Below are positions 15,343 to 23,492 of a DNA stretch of 64,000 nt, piece by piece. The notes under the pieces were generated by a model, which worked only from the letters and a program-made list of their open reading frames with translations, ran no database searches and was not told where the DNA came from. The stretch's first letter is position 1. The number at the start of each line of letters is the position of its first letter. Location: positions 310,001 through 374,000 of the forward strand of contig NZ_FNJA01000002.1 of the NCBI RefSeq assembly GCF_900104385.1, read 5' to 3'. Source of the DNA: Rhodoferax sp. OV413 (GTDB lineage: Bacteria > Pseudomonadota > Gammaproteobacteria > Burkholderiales > Burkholderiaceae_C). Made by a program: the position numbers and the translations under genes.

Positions 15343-16113
15343 TTAAAACTCGCCCGCGTGCCAAACCACTTTGCCGCTGATGCGCAACGCGGCAGCCTGT
15401 TCTGCGCTCAACGATTGCGGCTTGTAATCCTTGTTGTAGCTGATCACCTGTACGCCGCCGGTTGAGAAATCGCGCTGTATCAGCTTCACATAGTCCAGGC
15501 CGTCCAGCTCAATGACGTAAATACCGTCAGGGCCCAGACTGGTGATCTCGGTGTTGACCAACAGAATGTCGCCATTGTTGATGCGATCAGCCATCGAATC
15601 ACCACGGGCTCGAACGATCTTGGCCTTGTCAGGCGAAATGCCTTTTCTCGCAAGCCATGATTGTTTGAAAGCAAAGCGTCCGATCACTTCGCTATGGCCG
15701 TTGAAAGCTCCTCCACCAGCACTGACGTGGATGTCGATCATGTCTACCAGCGCGAAATCTTGATCGCCTAAGGCCGCGCCACTTCCCCCATCTCCGGCCT
15801 CAGAAGTCCCTGAAAAGTGCATCAGCTTGGCCGGCGCTACACCTAAAGCCCGGGCAATCAACAAAAGTTGCTCCGTATTGGCTTCGCTGTCACCTCGTTC
15901 GATGCGACCGATGGTGTTTGAGTGCAATTCGGTCTTTTGCGACAGATCCTGAATTGTCAACTTGGCCTGAGTGCGCAGGTTCCGAATGCGCAGACCTTGC
16001 GCTTTGATCAGTGCACCCGCTTCCGTTGCCGTGTAGTCGAAAGAGGGTTCCTGCACCCGTACGACATCCCGAGCGCCGAGCGCCCCTTTTGAAGGGTTAT
16101 TTCTTGGGTTCAC
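15343..16113 (-). CDS. LexA/S24-type phage repressor
   Basis: Maintains lysogeny by repressing the early promoter. From the GTG at 16113 it has 256 residues: an XRE-type helix-turn-helix near 34-99 (LTIQDLSQKTELHSNTIGRI) and a C-terminal S24 peptidase domain with catalytic Ser173 in GDSMADRINNGD and Lys210 in GLDYVKLIQRD. The self-cleavage dyad suggests induction after DNA damage, unlike the Clp-controlled c repressor of Mu. No ATG precedes the helix-turn-helix. GTG codons at 16140, 16113 and 16056 are alternatives, and the open frame reaches 16266 through the operator region. It faces ner. Confidence 0.85.
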   Translation of the reverse strand: MNPRNNPSKGALGARDVVRVQEPSFDYTATEAGALIKAQGLRIRNLRTQAKLTIQDLSQKTELHSNTIGRIERGDSEANTEQLLLIARALGVAPAKLMHFSGTSEAGDGGSGAALGDQDFALVDMIDIHVSAGGGAFNGHSEVIGRFAFKQSWLARKGISPDKAKIVRARGDSMADRINNGDILLVNTEITSLGPDGIYVIELDGLDYVKLIQRDFSTGGVQVISYNKDYKPQSLSAEQAAALRISGKVVWHAGEF

Positions 16114-16139
16114 GTGCTTTGGCTTTATGTGCGAATGCA

Positions 16140-16274
16140 CACAGTTTAAACCTGAGCCAGTTGTAGAACCAACACTAGTTTGTAAATGAGGTCTGGCAAA
16201 CCTTAATTTGTGTGCATTAGTTGTTGCAAGCACCTGATTTGTGTGGATAATCTCGCTTATGAACACAAATCAGG
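16140..16274. promoter_or_regulatory. divergent repressor/ner operator-promoter region
   Basis: A perfect 12-bp inverted repeat, CCTGATTTGTGT at 16233-16244 and its complement at 16263-16274, surrounds an 18-bp spacer that holds GATAAT (16246-16251) as a -10, with TTGCAA (16224-16229) as a -35 at 16-bp spacing. A third half-site, ATTTGTGT, is at 16206-16213. The right arm covers the ner start codon. Binding of Ner or the repressor here would block the early promoter. Confidence 0.65.
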
Positions 16275-16561
16275 TTTTAGTCAAAGATTGGCACCCAGCT
16301 CAGGTTAAAGCCGCGCTTGAAATGGCGGGAACCAACCTGAGCCAGTTGGCGAGACAACACAAATACAAACATATCAACGAAGTTTTAAACCGCCCCTGGG
16401 CTGCAGCTGAGTTGATTGTTGCCAAAGCGCTCCATAAAAAGCCCGAGGAAATTTGGCCCAGCCGGTACGAACGATCACGTGATCGCGCCAAGGCAATGAC
16501 GCGCAATCCCCAGGTCCTGCGGACAAACAAGGCCTTTGGGTCTGCATACGCCAAGGGGTGA
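16259..16561 (+). CDS. ner: Ner-like early regulator
   Basis: A small DNA-binding protein (100 aa) that shuts down early transcription in Mu-like phages. The pattern DWHPAQVKAALEMAGTNLSQ, then LNRPWAAAELIVAKAL and PEEIWPSRY, is typical of Ner/Nlp helix-turn-helix proteins. The ATG at 16259 is preferred over an upstream GTG at 16241 inside the promoter. Its stop overlaps the region just before the transposase start. Confidence 0.9.
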   Translation: MNTNQVLVKDWHPAQVKAALEMAGTNLSQLARQHKYKHINEVLNRPWAAAELIVAKALHKKPEEIWPSRYERSRDRAKAMTRNPQVLRTNKAFGSAYAKG

Positions 16562-16563
16562 TC

Positions 16564-16827
16564 ATGAGCATGTGGATATCAGCTCCCGATCTGGCAGGCC
16601 TGCCAGGCATGCCCTCGGATAAGACGACCGTGCTTCGCCGGGCCAAAGCCGAACGTTGGACCGCCCGGCCCCGCACCGGTCGCGGCCGCACAGGTTGCGA
16701 ATACCTGATAACCAACCTGCCCGAAGCCACCCAGCAAGCCCTAGCCGCAGGCGCAGCCGGTGCGGTCAAGCCAACAGTCCGCGCTATCGAAGCCGGCAAG
16801 CAGGCCTGCCACGTCGCACAGGTGTAA
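16564..16827 (+). CDS. MuA-type transposase, N-terminal DNA-binding fragment
   Basis: Encodes 87 residues, with the Mu-type N-terminal winged-helix pattern WISAPDLAGLPGMPSDKTTV, then AKAERWTARPRTGRG and YLITNLPEATQQAL. In Mu this domain binds the enhancer/operator. The ATG at 16564 has AAGGGG 7 bases upstream; a GTG at 16558 overlaps the ner stop. The frame ends at an ochre codon (16825-16827). The same frame reopens and contains the rest of the transposase from 16843, so this is one half of an interrupted gene, or less likely a naturally separate subunit. Confidence 0.8.
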   Translation: MSMWISAPDLAGLPGMPSDKTTVLRRAKAERWTARPRTGRGRTGCEYLITNLPEATQQALAAGAAGAVKPTVRAIEAGKQACHVAQV

Positions 16828-16842
16828 GCCCATGCCAGCGCA

Positions 16843-18756
16843 ATGGCGCGGCTCGGTGTCACCCTGGAAGCGGCGGGCGCATTCAACCCAGCCAGCAATC
16901 CACGCCTGGACCTGTTCCAGCGCTTCGAGAGCTACCACCTGGCACGCGGCGGCGCGGTGTGGCCCGCCATTACTGAATTCTGTGCCCTATGGCAGGCCGG
17001 TCAGATCCAGGCCTTGCCCAAGACGGTAGAAGCCTACCCCGCGCTGCCGGCCAAGACCCTGGACAAATGGTACCGGTCCTGGCGCATGAACGGCGTGGAA
17101 GCTCTGCTGGAACGCAAGCCCCGTAAAGACAAGGGCAGTTCCCAACTGGTGGAAGACGAGGAACTGCACCGGGTCTTCGTGGCAGCACTGGTCGAGATGC
17201 ACGATCCGACAGCCCGCCAGGTGCAGCGCGTTATCTCCAATCACCTGGGCGAGGAACGCACCCCGGCCATCACCACTTTGAAACGCTGGTTGGGCGAATA
17301 CAAGGAAACCAACAAGGTCGCTTTGCTCAAGCTGAAGAACCCCGACGGCTGGCGCAATAAATACATGCCTGCCTTCGGCAGCCGTAGCGAGCACATCACA
17401 ACGCCGAATGAAGAATGGCAGCTCGACTCCACCATCGCCGACGCGCAGCAGCGGGTGGAAATGGCTTTCAACCTGACCGATGGCGATACCGGCGAGATCC
17501 GCCGCCATGCGCTGGTTGCGGTGATCGACGTTTTCACGCGCAAGGCCAAGGTACTGGTGTCCCGCACCAGCAGCTCCAACGCGGTAAAGGCTGTTACCCG
17601 CACCGCGATGCTGGCCTGGGGTCACCCCGAGCGCGTCAAGACCGACAACGGCAAGGATTACACCGCGGTCGACTATGACTTCGCCCTGAAGTCGCTGAGC
17701 GTGCAGCACTTGCTGTGTACCCCATTCAGCCCGGACCAAAAGCCCTTTATCGAGCGCTTCCTGGGCACGCTGCTGCACGACCTGTTCCCAATGGTGCACG
17801 GCTTCGTCGGCCATGACGTCACGACCCGCAAGGCTATTGAATCCGGCCGCAGCTTCGCCCAACGCTTCGGCCACGACGGCTATGACCTGCACATGACGCC
17901 CGAGCAGTTGCAAGGTGCCATCAACGGCTGGCTGGATGAATACCACGGTCGCCGCCACAGCGAACTGGGCTGCTCGCCCAACGAAATGGCCGAGCGCCAC
18001 AGCACCCACGTGGTCCGCGTAGACGAGCGCGCCCTGGACTTGTTCATGATGCCCGTCGCTGGCAATGGCCTGCGCACAGTGGGCAAACGCGGCATCAGCA
18101 TGCCGCTACACGACGCTGTCGGCACCGCCTGGTACCGGGCGCCCGAGCTGGCCGGCGTCAACGTGATGGGCCAGCAGGTGTACTGCCGCATCGACGAAGC
18201 CGACGTCGGCGCGATGCACGTGTTCCAGCTGGATGGCACCTATATATGCCGCGCCATCGACCACTCCCGCCTGGGCATCAACCGCGCAGAGCTGGCCGCC
18301 AAGACCCGCGCCCTGGAGTCGGCCACGGTCAAGCCCCTGGTGGACGAGCTGCGCAAGGCCAAACGCAAGGGGCTGGTTGCCAAGGCCGTGCAGGCCATCT
18401 ACCAGGAACGCGAGGCCGAGGCGGTCGACACCGCCCCCAACGTCACCCGCCTGGCCCCGCGCGAAGTGCAGCACAGCACGCCGGCCATTGCCTCGGTGCT
18501 GGCCGGCCCTACGAACCACGAAGCCGCACGTGCCGAAGCCCGCGCCGCCCTGTTCGATGAAACCCCGGTGGTCCGCATGGACACCGCCAAGCAGCGCTAC
18601 AGCGCCTGGGTGCGGCTCAGCGCCCGCGCCAATGCCGGCGAACAGCTATCCAGCCGCGATGTGGATTGGCTGCGCAGCTACCAGGACAGCAGCGAACACG
18701 ACGCCTGGCACGCATTGCACGAAGGAAACGACCCGTTGGCGGAAGCGGCGGGCTAA
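16843..18756 (+). CDS. MuA-type DDE transposase, catalytic part
   Basis: Carries out the strand transfer that integrates and replicates the phage. It is 637 residues from the first ATG after the stop codon. The catalytic triad is visible: Asp195 in EWQLDSTIAD, Asp268 in VKTDNGKDYT and Glu304 in KPFIERFLGT. A helix-turn-helix end-binding region precedes it (residues about 55-150), and a Mu-type C-terminal domain that contacts MuB and ClpX follows. It is in frame with the 16564-16827 fragment across one TAA and five codons. No ribosome-binding site is seen at 16843, so whether active protein is made is uncertain. Confidence 0.88.
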   Translation: MARLGVTLEAAGAFNPASNPRLDLFQRFESYHLARGGAVWPAITEFCALWQAGQIQALPKTVEAYPALPAKTLDKWYRSWRMNGVEALLERKPRKDKGSSQLVEDEELHRVFVAALVEMHDPTARQVQRVISNHLGEERTPAITTLKRWLGEYKETNKVALLKLKNPDGWRNKYMPAFGSRSEHITTPNEEWQLDSTIADAQQRVEMAFNLTDGDTGEIRRHALVAVIDVFTRKAKVLVSRTSSSNAVKAVTRTAMLAWGHPERVKTDNGKDYTAVDYDFALKSLSVQHLLCTPFSPDQKPFIERFLGTLLHDLFPMVHGFVGHDVTTRKAIESGRSFAQRFGHDGYDLHMTPEQLQGAINGWLDEYHGRRHSELGCSPNEMAERHSTHVVRVDERALDLFMMPVAGNGLRTVGKRGISMPLHDAVGTAWYRAPELAGVNVMGQQVYCRIDEADVGAMHVFQLDGTYICRAIDHSRLGINRAELAAKTRALESATVKPLVDELRKAKRKGLVAKAVQAIYQEREAEAVDTAPNVTRLAPREVQHSTPAIASVLAGPTNHEAARAEARAALFDETPVVRMDTAKQRYSAWVRLSARANAGEQLSSRDVDWLRSYQDSSEHDAWHALHEGNDPLAEAAG

Positions 18757-18763
18757 AGGAAAA

Positions 18764-18822
18764 ACCCCCAAGCGTTTGCGGCGCTTGAGGGTTCTGTGAA
18801 GTGGGCTTGAAGCCCGGTTTTT
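18764..18822 (+). terminator. tandem hairpins between transposase and MuB genes
   Basis: First hairpin: ACCCCCAAGCG (18764-18774) with CGCTTGAGGGT (18782-18792), one mismatch. Second hairpin: GGGCT-TGA-AGCCC (18803-18815), followed by GG and five T, which fits a weak intrinsic terminator. Placed inside the early operon, they probably attenuate transcription into MuB and later genes. Confidence 0.5.
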
Positions 18823-18842
18823 GATAACGAGAAGGAAATTTT

Positions 18843-19580
18843 ATGACAAGCAAGGCAACAGAGCAAATTAGCACCGGCGTCGCCAAACTGACAAACGTCG
18901 GCCTGGCGCTGGGCGCTATGAGACAGATCCAGGGCGCCACTTCACAGATGCCCCGCATGGCGGTGCTGTCAGGGCCGGCCGGTTTCGGCAAGACCCAGGC
19001 CGCCATCCACCTGGCGCACCCGATGGGCGGAAACGCAGTGTTCATCCAGCTGCGCCCCTTCGAAACCATGAAGAGCCTGGCCCAGCTGATGCTGACAGAA
19101 ATGGATGTGCGCTGGAAGAACAGCTGGTCGATCAACATGATGTTCGAAGCCATCTGCGACCGGCTGGGCATGCTGAACCGCCCGCTGGTGATCGACGAGC
19201 TCGACCACATTGCCGAGAGCAAGTGCATCGACTTCATCCGCGCAATCCACGACAAATGCGCCACCCCCATCTTGATGATCGGCGAAGAGCGCCTGCAGCA
19301 AAAGCTGCTGAGCCGCCACGAACGCTTCCACGACCGCGTGCTGGTATGGGCGAATGCCGTGCCCTGCGACCTGGACGATGCAGCCGCCCTGGCCCGCCAT
19401 TACGCCCCAGCGCTGGCTTGGGACTCCAGCGCCTATGCCGCCCTGGTTGCCCGCGCAAACGGCGTCGCCCGCAAGATCACCACCGAGATTGAACGCATCA
19501 AGGAAGACTGCAAGCGCAAGGGCCTGGACACCGTGACCGCCGAAGTGGTGGGCACCGCCACGAAAGGTGGCCGCCGGTGA
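18843..19580 (+). CDS. MuB-like AAA+ target-selection ATPase
   Basis: ATP-dependent DNA-binding protein that brings target DNA to the transposase and gives target immunity. It is 245 aa, shorter than Mu B (312). Walker A GPAGFGKT is at 44-51 and Walker B LVIDELD at 115-121, with a sensor-like LMIGEERLQQKLL and a basic C-terminal end. AGGA lies 7 bases before the ATG. Its end overlaps the next start as GTGA. Confidence 0.9.
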   Translation: MTSKATEQISTGVAKLTNVGLALGAMRQIQGATSQMPRMAVLSGPAGFGKTQAAIHLAHPMGGNAVFIQLRPFETMKSLAQLMLTEMDVRWKNSWSINMMFEAICDRLGMLNRPLVIDELDHIAESKCIDFIRAIHDKCATPILMIGEERLQQKLLSRHERFHDRVLVWANAVPCDLDDAAALARHYAPALAWDSSAYAALVARANGVARKITTEIERIKEDCKRKGLDTVTAEVVGTATKGGRR

Positions 19581-20206
19581 GCAAGATGGACGTCAAATCC
19601 CTGCAGACACCACGCGAGCGCGTGTGGTCTGCCATCCTCAAGATCGGCAAGGCCGGCGGCACGTTCACCGTGTTCGATGTGCAGGATGCCTGCGCACCGA
19701 TGGTGCTGTTCAGCACAGTTTCTGCTTGCGTGCGCGGATTCGCCAGGGGCGGTTTCCTGAAAGAAGTGCAGCCCACAAAGGTGCTGAGCCAGCATGGTGC
19801 ACGCCACTCCTCTGTGCTGTACCGCCTGGTCATAGTGCAGTTCAACACGCCCCGCATCGATGCAGACGGCAAATCTACCGTCCAGGGCCTGGGCATATTG
19901 GCCATGTGGCGCTCCATGCGGGTGCTGCCATCGTTTGACTTCCGCGACATCGCCCGAGCCGCCACGCTGGAGCCCCTCACCGTGTCGCAGACCACGGCGC
20001 GCCTGTATGTCAACAGCCTGTTCCATGCCGGCTATCTGAAGCAACTGCGCGAGCCCACACGGCAGAAGCCTGGCCTCTACAAGCTGGTGCGCAATACCGG
20101 CCCCAACGCCCCGGCCATCACACGCCGCAAGGTGGTTTTTGACCGCAATAACGGCACCTTCTCGAATCTGGAAACAGCCCAGGAGGTCTGCGATGGCCTC
20201 GAATAA
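19577..20206 (+). CDS. early phage protein with winged-helix-like pattern
   Basis: A 209-aa protein following MuB. Two regions (TVFDVQDACAPMVLFSTVSA followed by VRGFARGGFLKEV, and DFRDIARAATLEPLTVSQTT followed by LYVNSLFHAGYLKQL) look like tandem winged helices. GTG start overlapping the MuB stop. Genes of this kind follow MuB in BcepMu-like phages; the function is unknown. Confidence 0.6.
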   Translation: MSKMDVKSLQTPRERVWSAILKIGKAGGTFTVFDVQDACAPMVLFSTVSACVRGFARGGFLKEVQPTKVLSQHGARHSSVLYRLVIVQFNTPRIDADGKSTVQGLGILAMWRSMRVLPSFDFRDIARAATLEPLTVSQTTARLYVNSLFHAGYLKQLREPTRQKPGLYKLVRNTGPNAPAITRRKVVFDRNNGTFSNLETAQEVCDGLE

Positions 20207-20540
20207 GTTGCCTCAGTCTCTGCCCCTTGATGTGCTGGCAGCGCTGGAAGATGCCGTAAAGCGCTTTGGCTCGCAAAGCAAGGTTGCCCAAGATCTCGGC
20301 GTCAGCGGCGCGGTGGTCAACCACCTGCTGAAAAACCGCTACCCCGGCGACGTGGCCACGATGGCCGAGCGCATCCGCGGCCAGTACATGGCCGAGACGG
20401 TGGCCTGCCCGGTGATGGGCGACCTCGGCCGCCGCCACTGCCTGGACAACCAAACCAGGCCACTGGCCCACACAAACCCGGTGCGCGTGCGCCTGTTCCA
20501 TGCCTGCAAGACCTGCCCCAACAGAAAGGATATGTCATGA
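20193..20540 (+). CDS. small helix-turn-helix protein
   Basis: A 115-aa protein beginning MASNKLPQSLPLDVL. RFGSQSKVAQDLGVSGAVVN with HLLKNRYPGD fits a helix-turn-helix of Cro/XRE type. A strong AGGAGG precedes the ATG at 20193, 14 bases inside the upstream gene. The C-terminal part has four Cys, including HACKTCPNRK, and could bind metal. Its role in early gene control is inferred. Confidence 0.6.
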   Translation: MASNKLPQSLPLDVLAALEDAVKRFGSQSKVAQDLGVSGAVVNHLLKNRYPGDVATMAERIRGQYMAETVACPVMGDLGRRHCLDNQTRPLAHTNPVRVRLFHACKTCPNRKDMS

Positions 20541-20692
20541 CACTGATGCAAACGTACCGTGTGACCATCGTCATGGAAGACGGCTCTATGGGCATGCACG
20601 AAGGCCTGTATGCCGATGGATTCTGGGCCATCTGCGTGGCGATGGAGGCCTTTCCCACCGCCCGCCGCATCAGCGCAAAGTGGCTGCCATGA
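20537..20692 (+). CDS. 51-aa early phage protein
   Basis: Starts MTLMQTYRVTIVMEDGSMG; its ATG overlaps the upstream stop, and its own TGA overlaps the next ATG. A short soluble beta-like protein of unknown function, supported mainly by the four-base overlaps on both sides. Confidence 0.5.
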   Translation: MTLMQTYRVTIVMEDGSMGMHEGLYADGFWAICVAMEAFPTARRISAKWLP

Positions 20693-20784
20693 AGCGCGCG
20701 TTGAAGCATTTGGCCCTGTGGCTAGTCTGGGCGGTGTTCTGCATCGCCCTGGTCGCGTATATAGCGCTGGGAGCGCCCGTATGA
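20689..20784 (+). CDS. 31-aa membrane peptide
   Basis: Starts MKRALKHLALWLVWAVFC and is almost one membrane helix. Start and stop both overlap neighbouring genes by 4 bases, the main reason to call it. Function unknown. Confidence 0.45.
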   Translation: MKRALKHLALWLVWAVFCIALVAYIALGAPV

Positions 20785-21218
20785 GCGCGGCGCACTACAC
20801 CCACCGCGGCAACAACGTGCCTCGCTTTTCCACCACCTACGCCCGCGTTCTCGCCTATGTGGCGGCTTACCAGCCCTGCAGCTTCGAAACGTTGTTCGTC
20901 CTATTTGCCGACAAGGGTGTGCATCCGCGGCCGCGGCGGGCATTTCGCAGCCGCCTGGTGCAGTTGGAGCAAAAAGAGCTACTGGTGTCCACCGGCAGGC
21001 AAGCAATGCGCCTGTGGAGCCTGGCACCCGGTGCAGTGGTGCCCGCGGCGGAGCCAGAGCAGCCAGCAGCCACCCCACAGCCGGTCGAGTCTGGCTATCG
21101 CGTGCCGCCTCGCCAGCACAACGTAATTGCGGGCACCTATGTGCCCACCGCCGCCCCGGTGTTGCGTCGCGGCGCACTGGATTTCAAGCAGTTGCCCAGC
21201 GTGGGCCATGCGTGCTGA
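20781..21218 (+). CDS. 145-aa early phage protein
   Basis: Starts MSAAHYTHRGNNVPRFSTTY. The N-terminal half resembles a winged helix (FRSRLVQLEQKELLVSTGRQ, AMRLWSLAPG), followed by a Pro/Ala-rich linker and a basic tail. It overlaps the upstream membrane peptide gene by 4 bases. No family was recognised. Confidence 0.55.
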   Translation: MSAAHYTHRGNNVPRFSTTYARVLAYVAAYQPCSFETLFVLFADKGVHPRPRRAFRSRLVQLEQKELLVSTGRQAMRLWSLAPGAVVPAAEPEQPAATPQPVESGYRVPPRQHNVIAGTYVPTAAPVLRRGALDFKQLPSVGHAC

Positions 21219-21229
21219 AGGAGTAATAA

Positions 21230-21490
21230 ATGCCATTTCAAGAAACTCTACCCCCCGAACTGCAAGGGCAACTGGACGCGTCGATGTCGTTGGCCGAACA
21301 GTTGTTGCAGTTGCCCATTCTGAGCAATGTGCACCATCACATTGCGATGGATGCGTTGCTGATTCTGTACTCCAGCTACGCCAGGGCGCATACCTGCTGC
21401 ACGGCCAGTTCGGTCGGTGCCCTGATGAATGTTGCCCGCGACCTTTCTGCGGTGGTCGGTAACGCGCCTGGCGGCGCAGCCATCCACTAG
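21230..21490 (+). CDS. 86-aa early phage protein
   Basis: Starts MPFQETLPPELQGQLDASMS. Largely helical, with a mildly hydrophobic centre. AAGGAG lies 8 bases before the ATG. Function unknown; part of the early run between MuB and Gam. Confidence 0.55.
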   Translation: MPFQETLPPELQGQLDASMSLAEQLLQLPILSNVHHHIAMDALLILYSSYARAHTCCTASSVGALMNVARDLSAVVGNAPGGAAIH

Positions 21491-21502
21491 ACCGGATCAA
21501 CC

Positions 21503-21895
21503 ATGCACACCACCATCCAGATCACGGCCGACCAGGTGCTGGCCGCGCTGCAGCAGCACCGGGGCAAGAACGCGGGCATCCACGTGCGCGCCCTGGTGCA
21601 GGCCATCACCGGCCGCGAATCCAACCCTGCCGCACAGGAGCGCCGCGTGCGCACCCTGATCACCGAGCTGCGCCTGGCCGGTAACGAGATTTGCGGCAAG
21701 CCCGAGAGCGGCTACTTCCTGGCCCAGAACCCGGGCGAGCTGGAAGACACCTGCAAGTACCTGCGCAGTCGAGCCATGTCCAGCCTGATGCAAGAGAGCC
21801 GTATGCGCCGCATGTCGCTCCCCGAGCTGGCGGGCCAGCTGCTGCTGGAACGAGATTTCCCCAAAGCCACTACCCACAACCAGGAACCCCTATGA
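21503..21895 (+). CDS. 130-aa early phage protein, winged-helix-like
   Basis: Starts MHTTIQITADQVLAALQQHR. The segment GIHVRALVQAITGRESNPAA with RRVRTLITELRLAGNEICGK and SGYFLA looks like a winged helix with a wing hairpin. The stop overlaps the gam start (ATGA). Function unknown; DNA binding is inferred. Confidence 0.6.
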   Translation: MHTTIQITADQVLAALQQHRGKNAGIHVRALVQAITGRESNPAAQERRVRTLITELRLAGNEICGKPESGYFLAQNPGELEDTCKYLRSRAMSSLMQESRMRRMSLPELAGQLLLERDFPKATTHNQEPL

Positions 21896-22428
21896 GTAAC
21901 GACTTCGACCCCATTGAAAAGGCCGCCAAGGCCCTGCGTATCGCCCGCGATCTTGTGACCGAGCGCGCCACCGCGCTGCAAGAAGAGATCGACTCGGCTA
22001 CCAAACGCAAGCTTCCAGGTCTGCGCAGTGCAGTGGCCGCAGTGGCCCAGGCCGATGCGGACCTCAAGGCCGCAATACAGACAGCCCCGAAGCTCTTCGT
22101 CAAGCCACGGAGCGTGGTGCTGCATGGCCTCAAGCTGGGGTTTCAAAAGGGCAAGGGAAAGATCGACTGGGAAGACGACGCCCAGGTGGTCAAGCTGATC
22201 CGTCGCCACTTTCCTGAACAGTTCGACGTGCTGTGCAAGACCACCGAGAAGCCCATCAAGGCCGCGCTGGACGGCCTCAGCACGGCCGAGCTCAAGAAGC
22301 TGGGCATCAGCGTGGAAGACACCGGCGATGTGGTGTTTGTCAAAGACTCGACCGCCAGTGTTGACAAGCTGGTAAAGGCTTTACTCAAGGGCGTGGAAGA
22401 AGAGGAAGACGCCGAGGCCTCTGTATGA
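21892..22428 (+). CDS. gam: Mu Gam-like DNA-end-binding protein
   Basis: Ku-like protein (178 aa) that binds double-strand DNA ends and shields them from host exonucleases. The N-terminal coiled-coil-like half (KAAKALRIARDLVTERATAL), the KRKLPGLRSAVAAVAQADAD stretch and the middle GKIDWEDDAQVVKLIRRHFP are the Gam family pattern. The ATG at 21892 overlaps the upstream stop. Size and position match other Mu-like phages. Confidence 0.85.
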   Translation: MSNDFDPIEKAAKALRIARDLVTERATALQEEIDSATKRKLPGLRSAVAAVAQADADLKAAIQTAPKLFVKPRSVVLHGLKLGFQKGKGKIDWEDDAQVVKLIRRHFPEQFDVLCKTTEKPIKAALDGLSTAELKKLGISVEDTGDVVFVKDSTASVDKLVKALLKGVEEEEDAEASV

Positions 22429-22655
22429 GCGCCACCCGCACCAAACCCGTGAAGCTCCAGGTCAACGACAGCGGTTCCTGGCGCAACGTGATCCGCTTCG
22501 ATGCTGCCGACGATGCGCAGTGCGTCGCAATCACGGAAGCCGCGGCGACTCTGGGAAGAGCAGCTTCCCGAGCCACGTTCCGCATAGCGATGGACGACGC
22601 ACTCCAATTGCCCCTGCTGCACTGGACGCGCGAGAAAGGCTGGGTGGAATCATGA
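22425..22655 (+). CDS. 76-aa early phage protein
   Basis: Starts MSATRTKPVKLQVNDSGSWR and ends HWTREKGWVES. A small, soluble, probably beta-rich protein that overlaps gam and the next gene by 4 bases each. Function unknown. Confidence 0.55.
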   Translation: MSATRTKPVKLQVNDSGSWRNVIRFDAADDAQCVAITEAAATLGRAASRATFRIAMDDALQLPLLHWTREKGWVES

Positions 22656-22900
22656 GCAGCTACCAGGTCGCACAAATATCCGCCAACGTGGCGAAGACCA
22701 ACCAGGGCTTCATTCCGGCCAACATGCGCCAGTCCTGCAGTAACTGCACCCACGGGCGCGAGCGCCGTGAAGACCGCATGCCGCCCTACGATTCGTCGAG
22801 TTGGCATTGCAAGCTTGGCGGATTCCGTACTACGGCCAAGGCTATCTGTGATCGCTACGTGGCAGAACAAAAGAGCGAGGTTCCCCATGCCCACGGATGA
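22652..22900 (+). CDS. 82-aa Cys-containing early protein
   Basis: Starts MSSYQVAQISANVAKTNQGF. Four Cys (SCSNCTHG, WHCKLG, AICDRY) could make a metal site. Its ATG overlaps the upstream stop. Function unknown. Confidence 0.55.
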   Translation: MSSYQVAQISANVAKTNQGFIPANMRQSCSNCTHGRERREDRMPPYDSSSWHCKLGGFRTTAKAICDRYVAEQKSEVPHAHG

Positions 22901-23198
22901 CACTCTGGCCATCATCTTCTGCACGCTAACCGTCGTCAGCGCCGTGGGCATCCTGCTGATGTTCGCGCCCCTGGTGCAGTACATCGCCGCATTGTTCGGC
23001 CTGCTTGCCCTATCTCTGTTGGCCGCGCCATACGCGCCTGGCTGGGGCTTCGGTGCCGCCGTCATCAGCAGCTTCGGGTGGACCCTGTTCGGGCTCCAGC
23101 ACCGGATGTATGGGCTGATCACGCAGATGTCCGCCTTGCTGCTGTTTTCACTGGTCGGCTTGTGGAACTGGTGGCTTGGGCCGCTGGTGCTGGGGTAG
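22887..23198 (+). CDS. small multi-pass membrane protein
   Basis: A 103-aa protein starting MPTDDTLAIIFCTLTVVSAV, with about three or four membrane segments through the chain. GAGG precedes the ATG, which lies inside the upstream gene. Function unknown; perhaps another exclusion or lysis-timing protein. Confidence 0.5.
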   Translation: MPTDDTLAIIFCTLTVVSAVGILLMFAPLVQYIAALFGLLALSLLAAPYAPGWGFGAAVISSFGWTLFGLQHRMYGLITQMSALLLFSLVGLWNWWLGPLVLG

Positions 23199-23201
23199 CG
23201 C

Positions 23202-23492
23202 ATGGCCACTAACCGCAACACCAAGCCTGTATCCCTGTGCATCGTCACGATCAGCCATACCCAATTTCTCATGCCTGCAGACAAAGGGCTGAAGCTAGTG
23301 GAGTTGCTGCAGCACGCACAACACGCGCAATGGGACTATAGCGACCGATCTGACGGACGTACCTATATCGTCGGTGAACAGGTAGAAGCCGAGTATCGGG
23401 CCGTCAAGCAGAGTCAGTTGAAGCTGCAGAAAAGCGAGACGCCGGAAAAACCTGCGCGTGGACAGACGCTGCTGCTGGAGAGAGATCGATGA
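23202..23492 (+). CDS. 96-aa early phage protein
   Basis: Starts MATNRNTKPVSLCIVTISHT. A small mixed alpha/beta protein with a basic C-terminal tail. It ends in a 4-base overlap with the next gene. Function unknown. Confidence 0.5.
   Translation: MATNRNTKPVSLCIVTISHTQFLMPADKGLKLVELLQHAQHAQWDYSDRSDGRTYIVGEQVEAEYRAVKQSQLKLQKSETPEKPARGQTLLLERDR

Noticed and set aside
20256-20267. GTAAAGCGCTTT, similar to the late dyad
   Set aside because: Lies inside a plus-strand early gene, has no spaced inverted repeat and no minus-strand gene to serve.
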